64,000 nt of DNA from Microstegium vimineum. Lineage: Eukaryota; Streptophyta; Magnoliopsida; Poales; Poaceae. The first letter of the stretch is position 1; each line of letters starts with the position of its first letter. Below, in pieces: positions 12,298 through 23,430 of the stretch. Location: contig CM039134.1 in NCBI GenBank assembly GCA_022036555.1, positions 7,688,818-7,752,817 on the forward strand. Direction: 5' to 3'. The notes below the pieces were generated by a model. The model was not told where the DNA came from and did not search any database. It was given only the letters and a program-made list of their open reading frames with translations. Both the position numbers and the translations under genes were made by a program.

Positions 12298-14094
12298 TCT
12301 TGTGTGAACCAACCTTGCATCATGTGTAGTATAATCATGTTAATCTAGTAATGCACATAGACTTGGCTAACATGGTTGGAATAACCGTTCTTGAACGTGT
12401 GAAGAAGTCCAAATCATGGTTTAAACTTGCAAGCAACCTAGATTCAAATTCTTGCAATGCATTGCATTTGCATGTGTTGTTTGCCGTTTCTTTTCGATTA
12501 AGTTTGAGCATCCTCTGTGTTCGTCCACTTAGGGGGAGCATTCCAAGCTCAAGACACTTCTTTACCCCTCTTGTGGCCATATGATGTCTCCTTGAAGTTT
12601 CCATTCGAATATTTTGAGCCAAAACTATATCTAAGCCTATGGCAAAATACTTGAAAAGGAGAGTTTGAGAGATGGTTCTCATATCAAGTCCAATCAGGTG
12701 TTATTTGGATCTTATTTGGATTGGAACTTGGTTGGAGAAAGACGCAAAAATCAGATTTGAAAAATTCTATTTAAAAGGCGTCGGACGCTGCCAACGGACG
12801 CTCGGCGACAAATGCCTCAGCGTCCGTCGCGATCGTCCGGAGATTAATACCGCTCGCATAAGGGGCACCGGACGCTTGCTAGCGTCCGTCGCAGAGGCGT
12901 CAGATGCGTCTGGCGCGTCCAGGAGCTCTCTGGACCTTTCTGTTTCGAGCGTCGGACGCTTCACAGCGTCCGTCGCGTTGGCGCCGGACGCGTCTGTCGC
13001 CAACTAGAGCTCTCTGGACCCTTACTGTATAAGCGTCGGACGCAGTGACCTAGCGTCTGTTGGACCCGTCGAAGCGTCCGTCGCGAACTTACAGAGCGCA
13101 TATCATTTCGAAAACTACTTCCTCCCTCGGTCGACTCTTTTCTTCCGTATGTTGCCACTCCTGTCTCTCACCCCACGCCGCCGCCTCTGTGCTCCCTCTC
13201 TTCGCCGCCGCCCATTCTCTGCTCCGCCGCTCGCCGGAGTTTCCCAGCCGTCGTCGGTCCTTGCGCCTCTGCTTCATCCCTGCTTCGCGCGATTCAGCCG
13301 AGCAGAGCTTGTTGTAGCAGTGTCGCTTGTTGCTTTGGCAGTGTCTACTCCTCCCCCGCCTTGAGTCTTCACTCGTCGGGTTCCCAGACCCGTCACTTCA
13401 GAGGCAGGACCGTCAGAGGCTCCAGCTCAGGGTGTTCCACCTTTCGAGCCTCAGGGAGAGCCAGAAGAGTCAGCTCAGCCTTCCCAGACCGCTTCTCAAA
13501 CAGATGCAGCTCCAGAGGGTCAGGCAGCTGAGGACAGTGATGACAGTCTAGACTACTCTCAGTTCGATCTTCACTCCCGCTCCACGGATGGGTCACTTCC
13601 AACTGTCCCAGCTCCATAGTTTTGGTGCTTGGCGCCAAAGGAGGAGAGAGGGTCGAGTATAGCGATAGGGAGAGGGATTCGTTTCTTTGTGTGATTTTAT
13701 TTCCCCCGTACTCATGTCATCATGTCTACTTTATTGCATATGTGTAATTTTATGTGTTGGATGATGTTTGTGAAACTTTCCTGTGATGTGGTTGCGTGTG
13801 ACAGACTCTTGATATTCACTAATACATGTTGTGAGTTGTCACTTGTTTCATGATATATCTCTTTGATCTAATGGTAATTGAGCTTCCGCGCCATACTCCG
13901 ATGTGTTTGTGAGAATATCATGAGGTACACCAATTCTATTTTATATTCATGAGTACTCTGTTTGTGATTTGGTTTGGATGAGCAAGTATGCTTCATTTCC
14001 TTTCACTAACCCTTGCTCAACAATTCCATGTCACCTGAAATCCTAACCTTTCACTCTTATATCCATACTCGAAGAGTTATTGTCGTCAATCACC
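12298..14094 (+). other. Post-pol region of the Copia element
   Basis: About 1.8 kb between pol and the polypurine tract, the position of an extra (env-like) ORF in SIRE-type elements. No intact ORF is present. A Pro/Gln/Glu-rich open stretch (about 13345-13620, ending LPTVPAP before a stop) may be a relic of such an ORF. The segment 12775-13085 is dense in CGTCGGACG/GCGTCCGTCGC motifs also seen in the LTR. Confidence 0.6.
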
Positions 14095-14108
14095 AAAAAG
14101 GGGGAGAT
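14095..14108 (+). other. Polypurine tract
   Basis: AAAAAGGGGGAGAT immediately precedes the TG start of the 3' LTR, the expected plus-strand primer position. Confidence 0.85.
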
Positions 14109-15627
14109 TGAAGAATCATGGCCCTATTGGTTTCGGTGATTAACGACAATTAGCGATATTATTATGGCTAACGTGTGTTTTGCAGAGGCTATGCGTAGAT
14201 TAGCCATAGTGATCAACATGAACGGGCATCAATGGTTATCACTTATCCCCCAAGATGGATATCGTTTCGGATTTCAAAGAGACATGATGAAGACCCTAGA
14301 ATGATAGGCTAAGTGCCATAAGGTGATGAAGAGCACTTAGAAATAGATAGGTCTTCTATTTGATCTTTGACCGTACTATTAAGAGGGGTTGAGACTAGTA
14401 GCTTGACTTAGGAGAGCTTCATGACTTAGGTGTGGTGCACACTTGACTTCCTTAGCTCTAAGCAAGCCTATGGTGACCGTAAGATAGCCTAGAACAACTT
14501 TCATATTCATCGCGACGAAAACCAAAGTTGAGGGAGCCGTTTTCTGGGCGTCGGACGCTGAGGTCCAGGGCGTCGGACGCTGTCCGGCGCGCCAGACGTT
14601 GGCGCCGGACACTGACGTATGTACGCCCTAGCGTCCGGCGACGTTACAGAGAGCTCCAGAGACGTCCATTCTACGACGGACGCGTCCGTCGCATGGGCGT
14701 CGGACGCTCGCGAGCGTCCGGGAATATTTTCCCAGAAACCCGAGAGCAGCCAGTTGGCGCCGGACGCTGAGGCACAGTGTCCGTCGCCAAGCGTCAGAGC
14801 GTCCGGCGCCTGCTGACGTGAACATGAACTAGCCGTTGGGGCTAGCGACGGAGCGTCCATCGCCTGTCGACGGAGCGTCCGTCTCCAACTTAAAATGCCA
14901 GTCCGAGGCAGTTTTCTGGAGGGCTATTTATAGCTCCTCACACTTCTCTCCCACCTTGCCTTTGCTCATTTCAGTTGCTGAAGTCCTTGAGAAGGTTGGG
15001 AAGAGAGCAAGAACCCTAGAGAGAGAGTGATTCGCGAATCCATCCATTCTTTCCTCTAGTTCATCCAAGAGTTCAAGTGTGCATCCTCTAGTTGTGAAGC
15101 TTGAGTGAGTCAAGCGAAGATCGAGGCTCGTTACTCTTGGTGATCGACATCACCTAGACGGTCCGGTGGTGCTTGGAGGAAGGTGATCGCCGGGGAGATT
15201 GTCGACGGCCCTTCTTCATCGACTTGTGATCGGTTGTGGGCAATTCACCGAGTCGGAGTGGCAAAGAATCAGCCCGTAGAGAGCACTCATCCCTTGCGCG
15301 AGATTGAGGGGGAGTTATACCTTGCGAGGTGCTCCAACGAGGACTAGGGGGGAGTGTCGACTCCTCGATACCTCGACAAAACATCGTCGTGTCAAGCATC
15401 TTTTTCCCTAGCTCTTTCATACCGCATTACTTTCCGCACTTGTCTTTCATTTCATATTAGAATTGTGTAGGAAGGTTTCGCTTTCTATTGGCTTGCTACC
15501 GCTTTCTAGTTAGGACACACTGTCGGTAGGCACTAGGGGGTTAATTGGCTCTTGATAGGTTTAATTCTTGTCTAGAAATTAAAAAGAGCCCAATTCACCC
15601 CCCATCTTGGGCATCTTGATCCTTTCA
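14109..15627 (+). repeat. Full 3' LTR of the Copia element
   Basis: Starts TGAAGAATCATGG after the polypurine tract and ends GATCCTTTCA; 1519 bp. It contains a block (about 14545-14885) of CGTCGGACG/GCGTCCGTCGC repeats followed by a TATA-like CTATTTATAG (14924-14933). Its last 270 bp match the 5' LTR remnant. Confidence 0.9.
14924..14933 (+). promoter_or_regulatory. Probable LTR TATA box
   Basis: CTATTTATAG lies directly downstream of the CpG-rich repeat block, the usual U3/R arrangement. The neighbouring LTR fragment has TATTTATATG in the same context at 15781-15790. Confidence 0.55.
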
Positions 15628-16645
15628 CGGCAGCACCAGACGAGGGCGCGAACGGCAGGATTCAAACTCCAGAGGGTCCAGACGCACCCGCAATGGTCCG
15701 GATCCCCCATGAAGGCAGCGTCCGGAGTGACGCAGACAGTGGCAAAGAAAGGGCAAAACGGCTAGTTACTTGGTAGTGGCTATTTATATGTTTTGGCCGG
15801 CCTCTTGGGACCTCTCTTGCACATCTCATTCATTTGACACACTTGTGCTTGCTTGAGAAGGCCTCCAACTCATCTCTCTTTGCTTTGCTTGCTAATTCTT
15901 GAGAGTTTGAGTGAACCAAGTGCTTGACCATTGCATTGCATCCTAGTGACACTTGGTCATCGTCATCGCCGTGGGATTTCTTGTTATTCTTGGTGTTTGC
16001 CAACACCTAGACTGCTTGGCGATTGTGGAGAAGCTTCGACACGTGTTGGTGATTGTTCGTGGTCGGCTTCATCGATTGTGAGAGGGCTTGTACCCACCTC
16101 GGTGGAGCGCCAAAGGGTAACTCTAGTGGATTGCTCGTGTCATTGGGTTACTCTCATTTGGGTGGATTCTTATGGCGCCCGGGTAGTGGGCTAGGCTTGT
16201 GATTGCCTATTAACCACCGAATCACCACTTGAGTAGTCGACACAACGGGGACTAGCTTGGTGGCAACCAAGTGAAACTCGGGAGAAAAATCATTGTGTCA
16301 TCTTGTCTCCCGGATACTCTTTGGTATTCTTGTGATTGGTTCTTCATATTGACATCCCTACTTCACAAGACATCGGTATAATAATCACCTCTATCTTTTG
16401 CATTTATTTTCTTCCTTATCTTGCCTAGTTAGCTTTTCTTGTTAGTTGTTCTTGCTTGCTAGTGTCGAGTGCTTTATGTTCTTGCTATTGATTGTTAGGC
16501 ACTCAACTAACTAGAATTGCTTGGATAGGTGGCTTTGCACCCCTAGCAGAGCTAGAGCAAAAAGCTTTGCTTAAGTGTTAATCTAACCATTGCTCTAGTG
16601 ATTTGTAGAATTTTTATTAGGCTATTCACCCACTCCTGCTCCTTG
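15628..16645 (+). mobile_element. LTR fragment of a second retroelement, right part
   Basis: It begins with GTCCGGA-type motifs (15690-15735), then TATTTATATG at 15781, then a long non-coding T-rich tract ending near GGCTATTCACCCACTCCTGC. The layout (motif block, TATA, leader ending in TTCACCC) parallels the SIRE-type 3' LTR beside it. It probably continues the 4312-4627 fragment, interrupted by the Copia insertion. The exact right border is uncertain. Confidence 0.5.
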
Positions 16646-17429
16646 CTATGGGGATGAAGACGACGCAGCAAGGGCTGGCGCAGGGGAAGAAGATGGAGGG
16701 GCCGACGACGCTGAGGGGAAAGTAGGCGGTGGCAGCGTAGAAAATGAAGAAGCAGGAGAAGCCGACGGTGCAGGAGAAAACGTCGTCTTCATTCCAAGAC
16801 GGTTTCCTCCGCCCGCTTTCCCTCCTCTGCCTCGCCGCCCGGAGCTACGACTAGGATCCATGGCACTGGATCTAGCAACCAGGGCGGGATGGGAAGGAGA
16901 TTGAGGCACGCACGGGAAGGAGATTCAGACGCGCGCAGGGAAGGAAGAAGAAGAAATTGAGCGCGAGGCGAGAGGAATCACGCGGGAGGCGAGAGGAATC
17001 ACGTGCGCGACCGGGGAATCAGGCGGGAATGATTGCATCTTCGCGCGTGGAGCACGGGATCGGTGATGAAACTCTTCCCCCTCAGTGTGGGTGTCGTGCG
17101 ATTACCGAGTGCTTGGAAACCGACCTCGCGAGTGTGTGGCCATGAAACGAATTTGTTCTCTTTCCTCCTTGTTCATGTAAAAATTGCTCTGGTGCTTATG
17201 TGTCAGCTTAATTAATATGCATGCTTCCGAGACCACCCGTGACCACCCCATTCAGACTGGCCTTGTGGGGCACGAGGCCCATTGTTTCGAATCTCTCTTG
17301 TGAGTTGGGCCTGCCCACCTCCCGCTGCTCCACCGCGCAGTTCTACTGTCGAATGGAATGCAGTCAAACTACCAACCGGTCCACTTGACGCCACCCGCCG
17401 GCAACAGCGCCGCCCTTCCCTCGCCGGCG
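16646..17429. other. No recognised gene before the first gap
   Basis: GC-rich, purine-rich low-complexity DNA to about 17060, then unremarkable sequence up to the gap. A minus-strand open frame at 16646-16909 encodes only Ser/Pro/Ala-rich sequence and is not convincing. The last 60 bp before the gap could be the 5' end of the PIG-T gene, but this cannot be shown. Confidence 0.5.
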
Positions 17430-17529
17430 NNNNNNNNNNNNNNNNNNNNNNNNNNNNNNNNNNNNNNNNNNNNNNNNNNNNNNNNNNNNNNNNNNNNNNN
17501 NNNNNNNNNNNNNNNNNNNNNNNNNNNNN
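17430..17529. other. Assembly gap (100 N)
   Basis: Exactly 100 N, the conventional filler for a gap of unknown length. It lies upstream of, or within, the 5' part of the PIG-T gene. Confidence 0.99.
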
Positions 17530-18676
17530 AAAAAGGGGGCCCTAGGGAAAAAGAAACGCCCCGGTTAAAAAAAAAAAAAAGGGGTGGGTTTTTGACTTTG
17601 TAAGACAACAAGTAAAAGACCTTGATATTGGGGGGTTCTGAAAGGGGAACAGTGTTGGGGGTTTTGTCCCCTTTTTAGGATTGCCCCAAAATTTGGGGGT
17701 TTGAAAAATTTTTCCTCTGTTTCTTTTTTTGCCTTTTTGGGTTTTTACATATAATAAGCTTGCCTTTTTTACCCTTTAATCCAACGCCGGGAGCAGTGGG
17801 GGGGGAAATCTAAAATTCCTATATACTGCCCCCAATTTTTAAATTTCCTGAAAACCTTTAAATTAACATTTTTGCTTTGTCAAGCCCGGGTTTTAAAAAA
17901 AAATATTTTTAGCGATTTTGGAGTATTTTAAACCCAGGGAAGATGGAACAATGAGAAAGTGGGGGGATCGGATCCTATGTAAACTAAAAAGCAAAGCCCC
18001 CGGGGTTTTGGGAGTTTTGGGGGGGTTTTTTGATTTTCCCTTTGTCTGAGATTGATGCAACAGGGAAAAACCCTGACACATACACTCTCTGGCCGTTTTT
18101 TCCCATCCTCAACTTTTGGGTTTTTCCACCTTTTTTGGGCTCCTCTTTGGGGGTTTTTAAAAATTGAATAAAGGGCCCAATTTGCGATATGGTGCATTGC
18201 CTGTGAAGCGATGCACTGAGAATTACACCTTGGTTAAAAACCTTCTTCCGGTGTACAAAGGGGGTAGCTTCTTTGTTTCCCCCGGCCCTTTTCAATTTAC
18301 AAAGGATTTACCATTCGAAAAAATTTAAACTGAGACCCTCCCGTTATTTTGGAAATTTCTTTTGACCCAAACTCTGATGTTGTGCCCCAACCAAAAAAAA
18401 GAAGGGGGTGAACCCCCCCCTTCCAATCATGGTAAACCCTTCAGCCCAAAAAGGCCCTTTGAGAATTTTTTTAAAACCAGAAAAATTGTCGGGAAATGCC
18501 TTGTTTCAAAATTTCCACCCGGTATTCATTGAGGTTGTAAAAAGGGCCATTCCCTGACAAAAAACAAATTGGAAGTAAATTTTCCCTTGGGGGTAATGAA
18601 TTCTTTGTATTGTCTAATAGCCCGGAAAATTTGATAAAGGTCAAAACCCTTTGGGAAAAGTCAATCTTCTTTTTTA
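17530..18676 (+). other. Degraded, probably low-quality sequence covering PIG-T 5' exons
   Basis: The segment next to the gap is full of runs such as AAAAAGGGGG, GGGGTTTTTT and CCCCCCC in unlikely density, and no frame stays open. Weak PIG-T-like coding is visible near 18200-18250 (a CTENYT-like run followed by a KLLP-like run in a shifted frame). Composition becomes normal at about 18665, where clean PIG-T exons begin. I infer a poor-quality contig end with base-call and homopolymer errors rather than a biological pseudogene. Confidence 0.65.
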
Positions 18677-21255
18677 TATGTATATGATGCTAGTAACTAC
18701 AGTGAGGAAAAACCTTTGGATGTGGGCATAACTTGGAAGCTTCCCCTGATATGGACTTGCACCCCATCACCTTTCCATGCAAGCAGATTTCTTATGGGCA
18801 GTGGAAATGAAAGAGGGTCAATTGCTCTGTCATTTATGTCTACTAATAGTCATAAGCAGATATCTGGCAGCCCAACTGATTGTTCAATAAATGCAGTTAT
18901 TTTTCAGGTTGTTCCATGGTATGTTAAGGTCTATTATCACAGCCTAGAAATATTTATAGATGGGAGCAGGAAGACTGTGTCAGACGTAGTTGACAAGATT
19001 CATGTCATTCCTTCAGAAGACAAACTTTTGCCTGGTACCCTGGAGATGCTACTAAAATTCCCTTGCAGTATGCTGTCGGGAACTCTGACATTGGATTTTG
19101 ACAAGGTATGCTCTGCTGCTTAAGTTACTTGAATGTACCTTCCCATTGGTAGAATTTCACATATTTCTCACTTGGTGCTTCGGCCTGAGTCTTCATTTGT
19201 TATTTGCCCCTTGGCAGTCTTAATGCAATGACGTTCAGAACTAAACATTGTGTTTTTAGTTTGTGACAATGTTAATTGCACATGAAATTTCAGGGATTCC
19301 TGCATATAGATGAATATCCTCCTGATGCTAATCAAGGATTTGACATTCCTTCAGCTTTGGTTAACTTTCCTGAGTTCAGTTCTGCTCGAAGTTACCCTGA
19401 AATTGATCCAGTACTTGGATCTCCTTTACTAGAAAATTTCCAGGTACACCCTCAGAGATGTCATGAACTGATCAGTTGTCTAATACTAGCTGATTTCCTT
19501 GCCATACATGAATATAAGTATTTGTGCTTCATTATCGTTGCAGTATGCCAATATCTCTGTGTTCTGCAGGAAGATAGTGTTGTGAAGTCATATACAGAAG
19601 TATTGCTCGTTCCCCTGACCACTCCTGATTTCAGCATGCCATACAATGTCATCACCTTCACATGCACTGTCTTAGCTCTTTACTTTGGCTCATTATTGAA
19701 TGCTTTGAGACGAAGGATTGGCGAGGAAGAGAGGGAGTTGAAGAAAACAGGTAAGCACAAATTATTCATGTTGTTTGGTTTCTGTTTTCTGATGCCTTGT
19801 GTTACAGAAAAATGATTACTTCAGTCTTCAGATGATAATTTGGTTGATGCCTTGATGGTATTCTTCCCTTTTATCTGAAATGTAAATCCAGTACTCTCCA
19901 GGACAATATTAACATAGACAATAGGGGATGGTTGATGTTATTTCTTCTTTGGGATCTAAAATTTAAACCAGTATTCTATTAGGGTCACTAAGTCATCAAA
20001 TTTTGTATGAGTTAGTATGGTTGATGTTTATGGTACCACACAGCCTGTCAGCTTGTGCTCTAGTATGTAGAGGAATTAATCATACTTGTATAACAGCTAC
20101 ATTCGATGCAGAATAAATTTTTGTTTTCGTTGTGCAGTCACCATGCCTGCTCTTTTTCTTGAACAAGCATGCCTGCTCTTCGAGAGAGAATCAGAGAAAA
20201 AGTTGTTTCTTCAAAATTTGATGTAAAGGATGGAATGCAGCTTCAGATGTTGAAAGTATTGAATAATTAACATTTTTTTGTTCAACTTACAATTTCCAAC
20301 CCTACCTTGAAACAAGTTACAGTGTTACACGCTAACAAGGTTACTTGAACACAATGTGCCTGTTTTCTTGCTCTAGATTTAGCTGGTCATGTTTCTGCTG
20401 TGCAGTGGTCATACTGAAGAAGTGGCAACTCTTAGCAAGCATCCTTTATTGGAAAATTGTTGATGAATTGTTCTAATTCTAGGAAAAAATAGATGTACTG
20501 GCTAAAAGAAGACAGTACTTGGTTTGAAGAAAGTATTGTTCAAAACAGGTTGGGAACCTTTAAAAAAGGATTTGGATGTTATGGGCTCCTCTATGGTGTA
20601 ATTTTGAATATGGCTTGCGGTACTTAACCGTTGTTGGACTGCAGACAGATTGGCAAAGACGAATTAAAAAATAGTATTTGGTTGTTGTTTTTTTTACTTT
20701 GATTGTTAGGAGTGGAACTTTTGTTAACGGAACCCTTGGCACTAGCTTTAGTGTGAAATCCCTTGCATTTTCTGAACTGAACTTGGCATATTTTTCGGCA
20801 AACTATTTCACATATTTTATATTGATATATTTACTTCCTATTTCACCCCTATTGTGATGTACTTCCTCTGTCCCAAACTATAAGTCGTTTTGGCTGTATA
20901 TCTAGGTGCGTAGCAAAAGCTATGTACCTAGAAAAGGCTGAACTAATTACAATTTGGAACGGAGGAAGTACAGATAAGGGGGCTTCTGAATTTCTTAACA
21001 AATGTTATTGATATTTTAGTTTCCTGAAGAAAAAAAAAACATCAGCAGCTTGCTTCTTACCAGTATTAATTCTGTTTTACAGCCACAAGGCATGGGCTCA
21101 TTCCTCAGTTGCTAGCTAAGTTAAGGGGGCAGAAGGTGGATCCAACAGAGACAGGGTCTTCATCTGAATCGACTGGGTCAAAGAAGCTGCTATTCAAGGT
21201 TGTATTTGTTGCAGTAGCTGCAGTTCTATTTCACTATTTCTCAAACAACAGTTAA
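18677..21255 (+). CDS. GPI transamidase subunit PIG-T (Gpi16), 3' exons
   Basis: Exons about 18677..19105, 19294..19443, 19570..19750 and 21083..21255 (TAA) join in frame across GT-AG introns; the 5' exons are in the degraded stretch or gap. The lumenal Gpi16 domain shows DVGITWKLPLIWTC and HASRFLMGSGNERG, then VPWYVKVYYHSLEIFIDG and FLHIDEYPPDANQGFD. The family's membrane anchor follows (MPYNVITFTCTVLALYFGSL), with a second hydrophobic run at the C-terminus (LLFKVVFVAVAAVLFHYF). PIG-T stabilises the ER GPI transamidase, which attaches GPI anchors to proteins (family knowledge). The last intron, 1.33 kb, holds a Stowaway MITE. The visible part has no stops. Confidence 0.88.
20862..20968. mobile_element. 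Small Stowaway-type MITE in PIG-T last intron
   Basis: CTTCCTCTGTCCCAAACTAT at the left, inverted at the right (ATTTGGAACGGAGGAAG), flanked by TA on both sides. It contains the motif CTAGGTGCGTAGCAAAAGCT also present in the element at 24633, so the two are one family. Confidence 0.85.
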
Positions 21256-21562
21256 CACTTAAATTTTGGGCTAATTTGGACTGTGGAGCCAGGGCGGTAG
21301 AATGTACCATGTTGTGTAGCATATGTATTGCTTGTAAGTTGGCTTGCTTCCGGGCGCTATTTTGTCATCCTGGATTCTTCAAAGTAGAGCTTGCTGTCCC
21401 TTGATTGCGCCAGGTTAAAAAATGTTTTCAGTTAATATCTAACCACCACATGCAGCAGCTGAGCAGCATCTGTGCATTGTGATTGAGCTTTAGTTGGCTT
21501 GAATTGCTACAGTACAGATAGTTTTTTTTCCTGAAGTAGAATGTATTCCATACGATCATTTA

Positions 21563-21903
21563 GGGGGTGTTTGGATCCCCTGACAAATTGGCAAAAGAGC
21601 AAAAAGAATGACTACTTTTTGGCAAATGGATCCAAACATACAAAGCAAAAAATGATAAGAACAAAAATTTGTCATTTGCCATTTGCCACTTTGGAGTGGC
21701 AAATAAAAGCAAATAGAAAATCCTTCCACTCATACCCCTCCCTCCTATGCATGACATGTGAATGAGAGTGTAATTATTAGGGGTATAATTGTCTTTATAT
21801 GTGTCATTTACCATTTGCTATTTGCTAAAGGATCCAAACACTAGGAATTGACAAAAGATTTGCCAACTTTATTTGTTATTTGTCAAGGGATCCAAACATG
21901 TCC
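21563..21903. mobile_element. Tourist (PIF/Harbinger) MITE
   Basis: Termini GGGGGTGTTTGGATCC and GGATCCAAACATGTCC are inverted complements with two mismatches, flanked by perfect TTA duplications (21560-21562, 21904-21906). Length 341 bp, no coding capacity. It lies 0.3 kb downstream of PIG-T; the 21256-21559 stretch is probably 3' UTR. Confidence 0.9.
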
Positions 21904-22309
21904 TTAGTGTCAAATTTGTTGGTCTCAGAGAAAAACTATTGGCGTGTATTATGGTTGCAGCATAACCCCACAAAACTCTGATCACTCTAATGTGATCCTT
22001 TTTAGTATCATTTAGTTTCTCTAAGTTCAAATTTTATTGGAGAAGAGATCATATCCTATGTTACAAGAATACTTTAATAAATAATTTTTTCTAAGATCTG
22101 CCTCTGATATGGTGCAGTCGTACTGGACATCCAAATCCAAACTCCAAAGTGCCGCCGCTTGTGAATCCATAGCATTTCAGATAGTGTCCAGCAAACTAAA
22201 TCCTGTGATAGTTGGAATCTTCAATGACACATTGCCACTACGGAGTATTATGATTATTACATCACAAACAAATTCCTGCATTCTTGGTGTGCTCTCAGAG
22301 AGATTCGAT

Positions 22310-22955
22310 TCATGGAGCCCTTGGCCGCGTCCTGGCGCGAGCGAAGGTGATGACCGCGCCGACGACGATCCACGGCGGGAAGATCCCGTTGACCAGCCTC
22401 GACGACCGCAGCTGCTCCGGCACCCCGTTGACTGCAACCGCCGCCACCACAGCGGGCACCAGCAGGCCGGCGACGATCACCGACACAGGCTTCGTCCATG
22501 ACTCCTACGGCAACGAACGAAAAGGGAGGAAAAGCCGTGGGGTGTTCCGCAATATCCACATTGTCGCGAGGTGCAAACCGTATAAAATGATAAAAAAGAA
22601 AGGGAGACGAACACGGCCAACTCACTGGGGGCTCGCCGTCGAGGGCGATAGCGGCGCCGTCGCGGAAGGGTAGCGCGGAGTAGCCGGCAGCCGGGTCGCA
22701 CCTGATCCGGAGGCCGCGCCCACGGCGGGGACCCTCGGGCCTGAAGGCGAACAGCGCCCGGAGGCCGTGGCTCGCCTGGATTCGGCGCACGTCGAGGCGT
22801 TCCCGCCGAGGACCCGATAGGTCCGACCGGAAGATGGCTACCGGGCCGGCGCCCCGCCGGTACAGCCGCACCTCCACGAAAGGGACGCGCTGTCCCGCCG
22901 TCGCGGTCGGCTCGAGCAGCGGCACAGCCAGCGATTCCTGTTCAGCACGCACCAT
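22310..22955 (-). CDS. Uncharacterised two-exon membrane protein (174 aa)
   Basis: Exon 1 is 22626..22955 (ATG at 22955) and exon 2 is 22310..22504 (TGA), with a GT-AG intron that keeps frame. The N-terminal soluble part is Arg-rich (VEVRLYRRGAGPVAIFRSDL, LRALFAFRPEGP). Exon 2 encodes two hydrophobic segments separated by a short loop: PVSVIVAGLLVPAVVAAVAV and GIFPPWIVVGAVITFA, with a basic end (ARTRPRAP). I do not recognise the family. High GC and a clean splice support a real gene. Earlier in-frame codons reach 22991, but the codon there is TTG, so the ATG at 22955 is preferred. An alternative acceptor two bases away would disrupt the frame. Confidence 0.7.
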
Positions 22956-23430
22956 CACCACCCCCTCGCCGTCGGCCTGCTCGTTTGGCAAGCAACTACT
23001 GCCATGTGTTGGATGCGAAAATTCTTACACCTTATATCGGTTCAAAATTTGCGTTCAAAAAAAATATTCGGTTCAAAATTAGCTAAATAACATAGCTTAG
23101 TACGGCAACCTGGCTGATTTACAAATAACCTCCCAACCAAAGCAAAACATTCTCATACACAGAGGATGAGAAATTTCATATAAAATGTTTGGCACAATGC
23201 AAGAGTGATTAAGTTTGTATTCCAGATCCAGCACAAGGTAAAAGTTGATTTGAGACATAACGATCTCCACTGGTCTTAGCCAAGATAGAGAAGCGTCTTA
23301 GCACAGGACAACAGCAGGAACAGCTGAATTCGGCTTTAGTTACAAGCACAAGCATCAAAGCCAATTTTTTTTTTTGGGTATGGAATGGGCGGATGTGGAG
23401 CGCAGTGAGCAGGTGCGCAGCGCAAATGCA

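Larger units (their letters stand above)
4628..15627 (+). mobile_element. Ty1/Copia LTR retrotransposon, SIRE/Maximus-type, degenerate
   Basis: Order: truncated 5' LTR (4628-4900), primer binding site (4903-4914), gag with two CCHC knuckles, protease, integrase, reverse transcriptase, RNase H, a long post-pol region, polypurine tract (14095-14108) and a full 3' LTR (14109-15627) with TG...CA ends. Domain order (integrase before reverse transcriptase) defines Copia; the very long gag with two knuckles and a coiled-coil region, and the long post-pol region, fit the SIRE/Maximus lineage. A solo LTR (4944-6623) is inserted in the leader. Coding sequence has several nonsense changes and at least one frameshift, so the copy is non-autonomous. 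Confidence 0.92.

Noticed and set aside
16646..16909. 87-codon minus ORF with Ser/Pro/Ala-rich product
   Set aside because: Low complexity, no homology I recognise, no splice partner; more likely GC-rich non-coding DNA.
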